NCBI RefSeq assembly: GCF_016612505.1
Contig: NZ_JAENRR010000007.1
Location: forward strand, 1 to 64,000
Direction: 5' to 3'
Source of the DNA: Carboxylicivirga marina
GTDB taxonomy: Bacteria > Bacteroidota > Bacteroidia > Bacteroidales > Marinilabiliaceae
Length of the DNA: 64,000 nt
Part shown: piece by piece, positions 8,491 through 17,750 of the stretch
Layout: each line of letters begins with the position of its first letter
Numbering within the stretch: the stretch's first letter is position 1
Made by a program: the position numbers and the translations under genes
The notes under the pieces: model-generated
What the model saw: the letters and a program-made list of their open reading frames with translations, nothing else
What the model was told of the DNA's origin: nothing
The model's database searches: none

Positions 8491-10077
8491 TTATATAATA
8501 CCAAGCAGCTGAACACAAATAACTAACAACACCATAGCCACCGGGTAAACGGTGGCATATGCAATAGCTGCAGCATTACTATCTGTCATGCTGTCAACAG
8601 CCGCCAAACCAGGTGTACTTGTCATTGAACCTGTAATCGTTCCCAATAGTGTTAATACATTAAGTGATTTCATAAAGTAAGCAGCCACCACGGCCATTAA
8701 CATCGGAAAAAGCGTTAAAATACCACCAACCACAAATAATTGTACACCATAGTTATTATAAGTATCAACCAATGTAGCTCCTGCTTTTGTACCTACCGAG
8801 GCTAAAAACAGCATTAAACCCATTTGTCGTAAGAGTTGGTTGGCTGCGCCCGACATACTCCAAATAACAGGCCCTGTCCGTCCAATGCGTGCCAATATCA
8901 TCGACACAGCCAATACACCGCCGGTTAATCCCAAACTAAATGAGAATGAACCACCAAATGAGAGTGACATTTTACCAAAAAGGACACCTAATACAATACC
9001 TGCTGCAACAGGAAAAAAGTCGGTATCTGAAAGCTTCTTATCATTATTCCCAAAGATTCGAATCACTTGTTTCATGTTCTCTCGACTACATGCCACCATG
9101 ACTTTATCTCCCATCTGTAACTTAATTGAGGGCGTTGGTGTAATATCAATTCCACTACGTCGAATTCGGGTTACTGTTGCCTGATAGTTTGTCCACAAGT
9201 TAAATACACTTAGTGCTTTATTTACAGCTTCGGTATTGGTTACTAGTATCGATTGCACCTCATAACCAGCATCAAGAGGTATTTTCTCCTGCGTTTCAGA
9301 ACCAATTAATAAGGTTATTTTCTCGAGTGCATCCTTAGTTCCAACAGCCCGAACCAAATCCCCTTTACTTAGTACTGTATTATTTTTAGGTGTTGTGCTG
9401 AAGCCTTCATGCATCACACGCGAAATGACGGCTTGAGTCATGGAACGTACACGCAATTGACCAATGGTTTTTCCAAATACATTGTCATTCTCTACAACGA
9501 GGTTCTGATGCATTATCTCCGGGAATCCAGCTTCAGCATTTTTTTCATAGTCTTCTTCAGCCTGTTTGATATCGGCTTTTATAATTTTTGGATAAAACTT
9601 TGCAAAAAGAATGACACCTATTACACCAAATGGATAAGCAACACCATATCCGATAGATACTAATGGAGAATTAGTCGTTTCTATGGCCGCTGCCAATCCC
9701 GGAGTTGATGTAAGTGCACCCGTAAGCAGACCTGTGACTATTGGCATATCCAAACCAAAGGCATGATACAATATAAAGGCCATTGCCGATGCTGAAACAA
9801 TCACAATGGTAGCCAATAAAGCAAGGTTTCGTCCATTTTTCTGAAATGAATCAAAGAAACCAGGACCTGCCTGAACACCAATCGTATAAATAAATAATAT
9901 TAAGCCTATTTTTTCGAGGATGCCAGGCATAACAATTCCAAAATGACCAAATACCAAGGCTACAAATATTATGGCAGAGATATCAAGAGACACACCCTTA
10001 ACCTTCACATTACCAATAATAAATCCCAAGCAAATAATAACAAAAAGAGCAAAATAACTGGTTTGAATTAATTCCAT
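8491..10077 (-). CDS. AspT/YidE/YbjL-type transporter with two TrkA-C domains
   Basis: A putative inner-membrane antiporter of 528 residues. Two homologous membrane halves, each with about five TM segments, flank a central cytoplasmic region holding two RCK_C (TrkA-C) domains at roughly residues 180-350. The duplicated signature GxLTGALTSTPGLAAA / GTITGSMTSTPGLAAV appears once in each half, diagnostic of the AspT/YidE/YbjL duplication family. Substrates in the family include aspartate/alanine exchange, but most members are uncharacterised. I start at ATG 10077; upstream in-frame codons begin only with TTG and are not family-like. A -7 box lies upstream at 10159-10166. Confidence 0.9.
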   Translation of the reverse strand: MELIQTSYFALFVIICLGFIIGNVKVKGVSLDISAIIFVALVFGHFGIVMPGILEKIGLILFIYTIGVQAGPGFFDSFQKNGRNLALLATIVIVSASAMAFILYHAFGLDMPIVTGLLTGALTSTPGLAAAIETTNSPLVSIGYGVAYPFGVIGVILFAKFYPKIIKADIKQAEEDYEKNAEAGFPEIMHQNLVVENDNVFGKTIGQLRVRSMTQAVISRVMHEGFSTTPKNNTVLSKGDLVRAVGTKDALEKITLLIGSETQEKIPLDAGYEVQSILVTNTEAVNKALSVFNLWTNYQATVTRIRRSGIDITPTPSIKLQMGDKVMVACSRENMKQVIRIFGNNDKKLSDTDFFPVAAGIVLGVLFGKMSLSFGGSFSFSLGLTGGVLAVSMILARIGRTGPVIWSMSGAANQLLRQMGLMLFLASVGTKAGATLVDTYNNYGVQLFVVGGILTLFPMLMAVVAAYFMKSLNVLTLLGTITGSMTSTPGLAAVDSMTDSNAAAIAYATVYPVAMVLLVICVQLLGII

Positions 10078-10158
10078 CTGTATTAAAAATTGGTTAAGAA
10101 AATACGCCAAAAACAGGCGCCATTAGGAAGTTTCATTTGCTGATTAAAAAATATTTGG

Positions 10159-10166
10159 CAAAGATA
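10159..10166 (-). promoter_or_regulatory. -7 promoter box for the AspT/YidE-like gene
   Basis: On the minus strand this reads TATCTTTG, an exact TAnnTTTG match, about 80 bases before the chosen ATG at 10077. Confidence 0.5.
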
Positions 10167-10319
10167 CACTTTCCATCTCAACGATAGTTTCATAATTTTA
10201 GGAATTAGACAAAAGACAATAAGGAATTAAGACTTAAGCTTGACTTACAATTCTTAGTTGGTTCACTAAATATTGCCTGGTATTTTTCGATTGTTGTGTC
10301 TAAATCTTAAAATGAAGCT

Positions 10320-10592
10320 ATGAAAAGAGTAAGGATAATTGTTGATGGGCGTGTGCAAGGAGTTGGATTTAGATATTTTGTAGCTAATGGTGCAAGAGAA
10401 CACAATATTAATGGCTATGTACAAAATTTACCCGATGGGAAGATCGAAATTGATGCCGAGGGAGAATGCGAAAACATTCATCATTTCTTAAGCCAATGTC
10501 GTACTGGCCCGCATTTATCAAGGATTGATACTTTTATGGTAAGCGACATACCAGCTTTTGGCTATTCGCATTTCAAAATAAAACAACGGTAA
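10320..10592 (+). CDS. Acylphosphatase
   Basis: A 90-residue cytoplasmic enzyme hydrolysing acyl phosphates such as carbamoyl or 1,3-bisphosphoglycerate. The full signature is present: GRVQGVGFRYF with the catalytic Arg, and GYVQNLPDGKIEI with the catalytic Asn. Length and fold order (beta-alpha-beta-beta-alpha-beta) match the family. It stands alone upstream of the ECF sigma gene, 84 bases away. Confidence 0.95.
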   Translation: MKRVRIIVDGRVQGVGFRYFVANGAREHNINGYVQNLPDGKIEIDAEGECENIHHFLSQCRTGPHLSRIDTFMVSDIPAFGYSHFKIKQR

Positions 10593-10676
10593 GAAGATTA
10601 ATTTAAAAAAAATCACATTAAGCTTGTAACATCTATAGCTATCAGCGCGTCCTATTTATGTCTTTAGACAATAAGC

Positions 10677-11162
10677 ATGACTGTAGAAGAATTTAACCAA
10701 GCCGTAAATCAGTATTCTGATAATGTATACCGCTTTGTTCTTAAGAACATTAGGGACGAAGACAAGACCAAGGACATTATCCAGGATACCTATGAGAAAC
10801 TGTGGAAGAAACATGCGGAGGTTAATTATTTAAAAGTTAAGAGTTATTTATTTTCGGCAGCTTATCATACACTAATTGACCTTACCCGACGTGAAAAAAA
10901 GCAAGCTCAATGGGACGAAGTGGATTTTAGAAATCACTCGCACTCGGAAGGTTACAGTGACCTGAACGAAATATTGCACAAAGCAGTTAAACGTTTACCA
11001 GAAACTCAGCGCATGGTGGTAATGATGCGTGACTATGAAGGTTATTCATACAAAGAAATTGGTGAAATAACCGGACTAACAGAACCACAAGTAAAGGTTT
11101 ACATCTTTAGAGCACGAAAATTTTTGAAAGAATATATTGGTAAAATTGAAGTTTTAGTCTGA
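10677..11162 (+). CDS. ECF RNA polymerase sigma factor (sigma-70 family)
   Basis: A 161-residue sigma factor with region 2 (YSDNVYRFVLKNIRDEDKTKDIIQDTYEKLW) and region 4 (LPETQRMVVMMRDYEGYSYKEIGEITGLTEPQVKVYIFRARKFL), and no region 1 or 3. This is the short ECF architecture typical of Bacteroidota. Its TGA overlaps the ATG of the next gene by one base (TGATG), so the two are translationally coupled. The next protein is a single-TM, anti-sigma-like protein, suggesting the usual membrane sequestration control. Confidence 0.93.
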   Translation: MTVEEFNQAVNQYSDNVYRFVLKNIRDEDKTKDIIQDTYEKLWKKHAEVNYLKVKSYLFSAAYHTLIDLTRREKKQAQWDEVDFRNHSHSEGYSDLNEILHKAVKRLPETQRMVVMMRDYEGYSYKEIGEITGLTEPQVKVYIFRARKFLKEYIGKIEVLV

Positions 11163-12202
11163 TGAGTATTAATATAAACAATTACGAAGCCTTTGTGCTG
11201 GATTATCTTGAGGGAAGTATTTCTGCTCATGATAAAGAAGCTTTGTTGCAGTTTATGGAGCTTCATCCTGAACTTAAAGCCGATTTAGATACGGATGTTA
11301 GCCTTGGTTTAAACGACGATTCCACAAGGCCAATATTTAGCTTTAAAAATGAATTATTAAAGCATGAAGCAAATGCTTATGATATGCCTTTATTGGATTA
11401 TCATATAATTAAAAAGCAAGAAGAAGGATTAACAAAAAACGAAGAAGCCGAATTATTATTAGTAGAGCCAGATGCTCAAAAGAGAGAGCAATCATCAAAG
11501 CATTATGCACAAACCATCCTTAAATCAGATATTGAAGTTATCTATAGCGAAAAAGCCAAAATTCGCCGCTTTAAATTACTTCCGTTTGTAAAACAACAAA
11601 GCTTTAATCGTGTAGCATCAATTGCCGCTATTGTGGCTGCTTGTGCCAGTATTTGGTTAATGTTTGACATGCCAGATCAAACTACACCAAAGATTGCCAA
11701 CAATACAACCAGCAATGCAGTTAATACATCAACATTAGCGGAAGCTAAAATATTAGAAAAAACTTTACCGGGTGACACACAGCCATCGAAAGACAGTTTA
11801 CTGAATTTGGCCAAAGACCCATTGCAGTTAAAAAAGAAACCTGTGGTAGCTAAAAAAACTACGGAAAAGAAAAATGCTGAGTACCTCGCCAGTATCCATC
11901 ACATCGATCGTTTTAGCATTGCCAGTATTAATGCCTATGAACACGGCTTAAATGTTATGATGCCTCAATACATGACCAATAACTTACTTCGGGAAGAACT
12001 GGCCACCATCTATCGCAAAATTGAAGATGAACAAACAACACCTTCCCTCACCCTGGCCGTGCTTGAGAGTGGCGTTAAAGTGATGAACTTCTTGTCAAAA
12101 GAATCGGTTAAAATGCAAAAGTATTATAACGACAATGGCGAAGTTGTGGCCTATAAATTACAAGGAGACAACTTAGAAGTCAATCGGAAAATCAAACAGT
12201 AA
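11162..12202 (+). CDS. Single-TM anti-sigma-like protein
   Basis: A 346-residue protein of unknown family. The N-terminus (residues 1-50, YEAFVLDYLEGSISAHDKEALLQFMELHPELKADL) resembles the helical N-terminal segment of anti-sigma factors. One TM helix lies near residues 152-170 (ASIAAIVAACASIWLMF). The C-terminal half is presumably periplasmic, first a Thr/Lys-rich linker and then a folded region including MKYY-like and YKLQGDNLEVNRK. There is no FecR domain, so it is not a classical TonB-linked anti-sigma. The role is inferred from translational coupling to the ECF sigma gene. Confidence 0.7.
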   Translation: MSININNYEAFVLDYLEGSISAHDKEALLQFMELHPELKADLDTDVSLGLNDDSTRPIFSFKNELLKHEANAYDMPLLDYHIIKKQEEGLTKNEEAELLLVEPDAQKREQSSKHYAQTILKSDIEVIYSEKAKIRRFKLLPFVKQQSFNRVASIAAIVAACASIWLMFDMPDQTTPKIANNTTSNAVNTSTLAEAKILEKTLPGDTQPSKDSLLNLAKDPLQLKKKPVVAKKTTEKKNAEYLASIHHIDRFSIASINAYEHGLNVMMPQYMTNNLLREELATIYRKIEDEQTTPSLTLAVLESGVKVMNFLSKESVKMQKYYNDNGEVVAYKLQGDNLEVNRKIKQ

Positions 12203-12205
12203 AAA

Positions 12206-13150
12206 TTAGGCACTTATTTTTTCAATGGGCATTGAGAAATAAAAACTCGCACCTTTACCCGATTCGGACTCCAGCCACATTTTTCCACCTAATAGTTTAA
12301 GAATCTCTTTACAAATAGACAAGCCTAATCCAGTTCCTCCTGTACGGTTAGCAAGTTCTATTTCAGCTTGTTTAAAACGCTCAAAGATAGTATGCTGCAA
12401 TTCTGAACGAATGCCTACACCTGTGTCTTTTACAAAAAATACGATGTCTTGTTTTTCTATTTGGTAACCAAATTCAATCCGTCCAATGTGCGTAAATTTA
12501 ATGGCATTATTAACCAAATTATGAAACACACGGGTTAACTTTTCTTTGTCGGTATAAATAGCCACATCCGAACCTTCAGTTTTTAACTTAAGCTGCACAT
12601 TATCTTTCATTAATGGTGAAAAATAGGCATGGACATTATCCATTAACAAGCCAAGTTCAACTTGCTCATTGTTCACGTAACTATTCCCAGATTCAAGCAA
12701 GGAAGTGTCCATTACATCATTAACAATAGATAAAAGCTGCTTCGAACTATTTAAAATGATACCTAAATATTGCTTGATTTCTTCCTGGCTTGCACCCTCA
12801 GTCTGAGCTATTTCGGTGAATCCAACAATGGCATTCATAGGCGTGCGCAACTCGTGCGATATGTTTTCAATAAACGCCGTTTTTAACTTTTCATTTTCAC
12901 GAGCAATGCTCTCGGCTTTACGAAACCGATTAAGGTGTAATTTGCTAAAAAAGTACAATGATACAGCAGTTGCCAAAACATAAAACCATCCTTTGTAGGT
13001 CTGAATAACTGTAAGCATGGCCTGGTTTTCAGATAAATTGGCGGCTACTTTATCCGAGAATAATATCCACAACGCTCCAATAATCAAATAAATAACTGAC
13101 AGTCGGTATTCAAAAGGTATTTTCTTGTATTGCCCAATGATCAAAGCCAT
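12206..13150 (-). CDS. Membrane sensor histidine kinase
   Basis: A 314-residue kinase with two TM helices (about residues 17-32 and 52-70) separated by a short loop, then a coiled linker, a HisKA domain with the phospho-accepting box FIENISHELRTPMNAIVGF, and a HATPase_c domain with the N-box NLVNNAIKFT, the G1 box FFVKDTGVGI and the G2 box GTGLGLSICKEI. The periplasmic loop is too short for a ligand domain, so it may sense through the membrane or a partner. It follows the DUF3365 chemoreceptor by 47 bases on the same strand. No response regulator is adjacent. Confidence 0.92.
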   Translation of the reverse strand: MALIIGQYKKIPFEYRLSVIYLIIGALWILFSDKVAANLSENQAMLTVIQTYKGWFYVLATAVSLYFFSKLHLNRFRKAESIARENEKLKTAFIENISHELRTPMNAIVGFTEIAQTEGASQEEIKQYLGIILNSSKQLLSIVNDVMDTSLLESGNSYVNNEQVELGLLMDNVHAYFSPLMKDNVQLKLKTEGSDVAIYTDKEKLTRVFHNLVNNAIKFTHIGRIEFGYQIEKQDIVFFVKDTGVGIRSELQHTIFERFKQAEIELANRTGGTGLGLSICKEILKLLGGKMWLESESGKGASFYFSMPIEKISA

Positions 13151-13197
13151 GCTTTAAAACTATGTGTTGATTATAACCTAATTACAATAATACTACT

Positions 13198-14817
13198 TTA
13201 TTTCTCAAATGTAAAAAATGATATTCTCTGCTGTAACTCATCAGAATATGCACTCAGTTCAACTGCTCGTTCTGACATATTTTCAGCTATTTGAGCATTG
13301 TTTTGGGTTGAATTATTGAGTCCCTGTATAGCATTATTTATTTCTGTTACAGCTGTTCGCTGCTCTTGACTTGACGATACAATCTCAGCAATCAAATCAG
13401 ATGTTTTACTAATTTCCGGCACCAATTCACTTAACTTGTCTGCTGTATGGTTAACAACAATCATTCCCTCAGAAAAACGCTTATTGATAGATGTCGCTGA
13501 ATCTTTACTTCTTTCAGCCAGTTTACGAACCTCTGAGGCTACAACAGCAAATCCACTTCCATACTCTCCAGCTCTGGCTGCCTCAACAGATGCATTTAAA
13601 GACAAGATATTGGTTTGTTGCGCTATTTCCTCAATGGCCGTTAGTTCCTCACGAATTGAGTTCATCGACTGTATAGCCTGATGGGACGAATCATTACCCG
13701 ACTTTATTTCCATCGCTGATGTTTTAGCAATTGATTCGGTAGAACTGGCGTGTTGACCATTTGTATCAATAGTAGCTGTCATTTCCTCCATTGATACTGA
13801 AATCTCTTCAACGGAAGCGGCCTGTGTATTTGACGAATCAGCCAATTGCTTGGAAATTAAGCTTGTTTTTTTGCTTTCTCCATTAAGCACCTGTGCCGTT
13901 TCATTAACTGAGGTGACTACACCCTTAATAGAATCAATCATCTGGTTTAAGTTTTGACCAATTTGAGAAAACTCATCACTCCCACTGACTTCTAATTTGT
14001 TGGTTAAATCGCCGTTTGCTACCTGATTATTAACCTTAATGATATCACGAATTTTGAAACTTGTATTTCGTATAAAGTAAATACTAATCATTGTAACCAG
14101 TAACAACACAAAAAGCATGATTAATACAATCTTATAGATAGCGGCCTGGATATTGGCTTGAACATCGCTTGAATTGGCATCAAGGCTTGATTTGATGATA
14201 AATAAACCAACAATATCACCATCTTTATAATCTTCCATGTCATAACCCAATATATCTTTACCATTCATCCAAGGACTTGTTTCCGGCGCCCCATGGCAAT
14301 GTAAGCAACCCTGTTTTTCTGATAGCCTAACAGGTCGCATAACCCATAATTCATTCGTTTTAGAATGCGTATATGTTAAACTCGTAAGTGTAGGTTCAGA
14401 TTCAAAACGTTTAATAAAATCGGCCTCGAGCTCATCAGCTAGATTTTTACTGTTTCTTGCACTCAAAGAAGCAACACGAAAGATATAGTTATCGTCATCA
14501 ACATCATTTTCACCAACAGCCATTGAAGCAAAAATCGGCACTTTTTTAAGCATACCTGTTTTTTCATCAGCACTGATATTCCCATGCGGATTCTTCTCTT
14601 TTAATGCATTGATCTCAGTCTCCATATCGAACTGCGTTGCAACATAAGATCGCACTGCCTCCATCCTGCTTAAAATTGCTTTTGTTTTTCACTCAAGCGT
14701 TTCAACACCTTGTTTTTTCAACATTGAAGAAGAGACATAAACTGCGATAGCAGTTGCCATGAATATTGGCACAAACACAATTAGAATTAGTTTTACCCTA
14801 AAACTTAACTTACTCAT
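13198..14817 (-). pseudogene. DUF3365 chemoreceptor interrupted by an in-frame TGA
   Basis: The reading frame from ATG at 14815-14817 would encode a 539-residue chemoreceptor. It would comprise TM1 (RVKLILIVFVPIFMATAIAVYV), a periplasmic Tll0287-like DUF3365 domain with a haem-binding CxxCH ([10 protein letters not shown]), TM2 near [24 protein letters not shown], and the signalling hairpin ([19 protein letters not shown]). Codon 43 is TGA (14689-14691), between GVETLE and [15 protein letters not shown], and both flanks continue the family pattern in the same frame. Translation from the internal ATG at 14664 would drop TM1 and leave the CxxCH sensor on the wrong side of the membrane. The gene is therefore either a very recent pseudogene or a sequence error. 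Confidence 0.78.
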
Positions 14818-15041
14818 TTCCCCGATTTTTTTTGTTTCCCGATAATGCATCTTTATGTGATTTTAAGATGCTTTTGTCTTTATTTACAACGCACTTAAGA
14901 TAGAGTTACGAGAGATTAATTCTTTAGCCCGCAAAAGCTGCTACTCTCCTGTGCATCTTTTATTTAAAATAATGAAAAAATTCCTTAAATAAACAAATAA
15001 GATACTTAAATGCTTCCCAATCACTAACTGTATCGTGTTAA

Positions 15042-15257
15042 TTTTCAGACCACAACATTAAGAATCACCAACAATTACAGGATGTAAGGAATATCGCCCT
15101 TAAAATCATAAGGGCCTCAGGAAAATATATAACGACATTGTACAGATACACTGGTTTCATTCACAGTCACTTTTATAACAAAAGCGCACTACACCTCAAG
15201 GATGCAGTCCGCTTTATCAAGGATCATCTACCTAAAATAGAAAAGTGGGATGATTGA
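15042..15257 (+). other. Start-less open frame, possible gene remnant
   Basis: Between TAA (15039-15041) and TGA (15255-15257) lies an open frame reading protein-like sequence (for example QQLQDVRNIALKIIRASGKY and LHLKDAVRFIKDHLPKIEKW). There is no ATG or GTG; only a TTG at 15138 could start a 39-residue product. Its charged, amphipathic composition looks coding. Its last codons overlap the left arm of a terminator. It could be a decayed gene or chance. Confidence 0.25.
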
Positions 15258-15275
15258 GACAACCACCCCACTTTT
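15241..15275 (-). terminator. Terminator of the beta-solenoid gene
   Basis: AAAAGTGGG (15241-15249) pairs with CCCACTTTT (15267-15275). On the minus strand the stem follows the stop codon at 15297 by about 20 bases and leads into a T-rich tract. Confidence 0.75.
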
Positions 15276-15296
15276 AAATGTTTATACTTTTTCAAC

Positions 15297-16640
15297 TTAG
15301 TTTTGGATGCTAATATCCATTTCGTACCCTTCAATATTTATTATGGATGATGATTCTTTCACCGTCCCAAATTCATATAAAAACTCCAAATGGTTGTCAT
15401 CGCCAATCTTTCTGCGGATTTCATAGTCACTTTCTTTAATATCAATACCCGGATATTGAATTTTTCCAGCTAATACATATGGTGGCGGATTTATAAAAAC
15501 TAGTCCTGCTTCAATATATTTTCCTGATAATTCAATCTTTAGGAAGTCAGAAGCAATGTTCTCAATTTCAATCTCATCCTCATATCCCGAATGAATTAAT
15601 GCTTGACCTAGGCTGCCAATTGAAAACTCATTATACTTTCCATTTCGAGATACAAGTCTTTTTACTTTTTCTATCGAGATTTCATTTTCATAACCTTCAT
15701 TCATTCTGAAGTCTTCAACATGCCCTAGTGAAACCTCAAGGTACTTTGCTGATAATGTTAGCTCCTGCATCTTGCCAACTTCAAGTCCGCCTTCGTAGGC
15801 ATCCAATTTGAGTTCGGCAAGCTCATTGATATTTATTGAAGCATATTTATTCTTTATTTGCGCCTTTTCTGCCCTAATACCCGATAAACCACCTTCATAA
15901 ATATCCAATATAAGCCTTTGTGTTTCGCCAACTTTAATTGTTGAATATTTTGCATCCAGGTTGCAAGTAGTTGTATTTCCGACTGACACTTCGCATTCGT
16001 AAATATCCAAATCAATATCACTAAAGCTACCTCCCTTAATTTGTGAGTACTTTGCATCTCCTTTTAAATAGCCGGTAACATCTTTTAGTTGCAATTGGCC
16101 ATCATACAAATCCAATTCAAAATTTCCTTTTAGAACATCATCGAAACGCAGCTGCGAGTATTTTGCATCCAAAGAAACATTGGCGGTTGATGGTAACCAT
16201 ATTTCACATCGCATAATTTTAAAATTCTTCAACTTAATCGTTTCTTTTTTATCGGAATTAAAAGTGACTTTACTCCACCTTTTGCCCATTATCTCCAAAT
16301 CAAAATTTTTCTGAAATGTTAGTTCCACTGTGGCATCAGAACTTCCTGAAGCACCTTTTAAAATAGACGATGCCATGAGTGCTTTAAGACGCTTCACCTC
16401 CTCCTCTTTGCCAGTCGCAATATAATCCAGTTCAATCCGTATCTCATTTTTTGACGAAGGCATAACAACGGCCTTTAAATCATATAAATTCAATTCAACA
16501 TTAGCCGAACTACCTAATTTAACGGCTTTGTTTAAGGTTATTGTTTCACCATCTTGTGCCAGGACATTCACAGATGCAGCTATTACTATTAAACCAAGTA
16601 TTAGCCCTTTAAATCCTGATCTGTTTTGATTTATTTTCAT
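15297..16640 (-). CDS. Secreted beta-solenoid protein with alternating KY / YE repeats
   Basis: A 447-residue exported protein whose signal peptide (GLILGLIVIAASVNVLA) is followed by QDGET. The body from about residue 140 consists of short beta repeats in which two motifs alternate: x-AKY-S/L and x-YE/D-G-x-L (LDLYDGQL, GDAKYSQI, LDIYECEV, LDAKYSTI, LDIYEGGL, and so on). The spacing is 16-18 residues from KY to YE and 18-19 from YE to KY. This predicts a right-handed beta-solenoid related to DUF4097/DUF2807 adhesin-like folds. I chose the ATG at 16640, which gives a normal signal peptide; an in-frame ATG at 16664 also exists. The start overlaps the upstream anti-sigma gene by about 32 bases, so the three genes form one operon. 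Confidence 0.75.
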   Translation of the reverse strand: MKINQNRSGFKGLILGLIVIAASVNVLAQDGETITLNKAVKLGSSANVELNLYDLKAVVMPSSKNEIRIELDYIATGKEEEVKRLKALMASSILKGASGSSDATVELTFQKNFDLEIMGKRWSKVTFNSDKKETIKLKNFKIMRCEIWLPSTANVSLDAKYSQLRFDDVLKGNFELDLYDGQLQLKDVTGYLKGDAKYSQIKGGSFSDIDLDIYECEVSVGNTTTCNLDAKYSTIKVGETQRLILDIYEGGLSGIRAEKAQIKNKYASININELAELKLDAYEGGLEVGKMQELTLSAKYLEVSLGHVEDFRMNEGYENEISIEKVKRLVSRNGKYNEFSIGSLGQALIHSGYEDEIEIENIASDFLKIELSGKYIEAGLVFINPPPYVLAGKIQYPGIDIKESDYEIRRKIGDDNHLEFLYEFGTVKESSSIINIEGYEMDISIQN

Positions 16641-17145
16641 CTCTTTGTGTTTTTCGTTTTTCACTGATTAGGCGCTCAATAATCCGAAGGCGCTTTTCAT
16701 AAGTATCCAGCATTATTAACACGGCGCGTTCGTTATAACCATGCTGTTTAATATCACGTAGCCCTCTGTTGTATATCGTGTCGAGCAACTCCAATTCTTC
16801 CAATAATAATCTGTCCAGCTCTACATCTTCTGATGGTAATGATTTAAACTCATCCCATTTTAGATTAACCAATTTGATATAGCTACTTTCCTTTTGTGCC
16901 AATTCTTCGTTGATAGAAGCAAGACTATCAATTTGTGCCTGCATCATCAGTTCATGTCGAACCAAAAGACCCATTGATAACATAACACCTGCAAAAACAG
17001 CCACTTTTATCAATGTCCTCTTCCATCGGATAGAAGGTTGTTTTAAACCCTTATCGATATTCTGCCACATCCTTTGAACATCGGGCTCATAATTATCTTG
17101 TTCTGCCCTATTCTTCCGAAAATACTCTTCCCAATTCTCAGGCAT
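16609..17145 (-). CDS. Single-TM anti-sigma factor-like protein
   Basis: A 178-residue protein with a cytoplasmic N-terminal segment (residues 1-40), one TM helix near 43-65 (TLIKVAVFAGVMLSMGLLV) and a helical, charged coiled-coil-like periplasmic part (DSLASINEELAQKES, LLLEELELLDTIYNRG). It overlaps the sigma gene by 8 bases upstream and the beta-solenoid gene downstream. The placement strongly suggests an anti-sigma factor, although no named anti-sigma domain is recognisable. Confidence 0.7.
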   Translation of the reverse strand: MPENWEEYFRKNRAEQDNYEPDVQRMWQNIDKGLKQPSIRWKRTLIKVAVFAGVMLSMGLLVRHELMMQAQIDSLASINEELAQKESSYIKLVNLKWDEFKSLPSEDVELDRLLLEELELLDTIYNRGLRDIKQHGYNERAVLIMLDTYEKRLRIIERLISEKRKTQRDENKSKQIRI

Positions 17146-17683
17146 ACAATATGGTTTTTAGTTTACTACTCAATATTTTTCTGGCTCGATGATACTGCAC
17201 TTTGCAATTATTTACTGTTTGCCCTGTCAACTCAGATACTTCATTAAAACGATAGCCCTCAATTGCTCTTAGTGTAAAAACGATACGAGCCCCATGAGGT
17301 AGCTCCTGAATCTTCTTCATCACCTTTTCAATGGGAATATCATCACTCACCTCTTTAACCTCAACATCTGTAATCTGCTCAATATCTTCAGCAAGCAGAT
17401 GCATCTTTTTTGTTTTTCGAATGAGACTGATGGCTTCATTAACCACTATCTGTTTCAACCACGAAGCGAATGCTCTATTATCCTTTAACGAACCAATCTT
17501 TTTAAATGCTTTAATGAAAGCATCCTGAACTACATCTTCGGCATCGAACTGATTAGCCACAATTCGATAAGCCACATTATACATCGGCTTCACAAATTGC
17601 TGATAAAGTTCATATCTGGCCCGTTCATCACCATGGATACAACTTTGAACTAATTGCTCTGTCAGATCAAATGTTTTATTCAA
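17138..17683 (-). CDS. ECF RNA polymerase sigma factor
   Basis: A 181-residue sigma-70 family factor. Region 2 (FVKPMYNVAYRIVANQFDAEDVVQDAFIKAFKKIGSL, then FASWLKQIVVNEAI) and region 4 (ELPHGARIVFTLRAIEGYRFNEVSELTGQTVNNCKVQYHRARKIL) are both clear. It is first in a three-gene operon with an anti-sigma-like protein and a secreted beta-solenoid protein, the likely regulated envelope output. Its 3' end overlaps the next gene by 8 bases. Confidence 0.93.
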   Translation of the reverse strand: MNKTFDLTEQLVQSCIHGDERARYELYQQFVKPMYNVAYRIVANQFDAEDVVQDAFIKAFKKIGSLKDNRAFASWLKQIVVNEAISLIRKTKKMHLLAEDIEQITDVEVKEVSDDIPIEKVMKKIQELPHGARIVFTLRAIEGYRFNEVSELTGQTVNNCKVQYHRARKILSSKLKTILYA

Positions 17684-17750
17684 AATTCAGGTTCTTTATT
17701 TTAAGGATGCATGAAAAGCGAAAAGGTTAAAAAACACGTGTAGAAAATTA

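Larger units (their letters stand above)
14818..15296. other. Gap between chemoreceptor and beta-solenoid gene
   Basis: This 480-base stretch holds the upstream region of the chemoreceptor, a 71-codon open frame without a start (15042-15257) and the terminator of the gene to the right. I see no RNA gene or mobile element in it. Confidence 0.6.
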
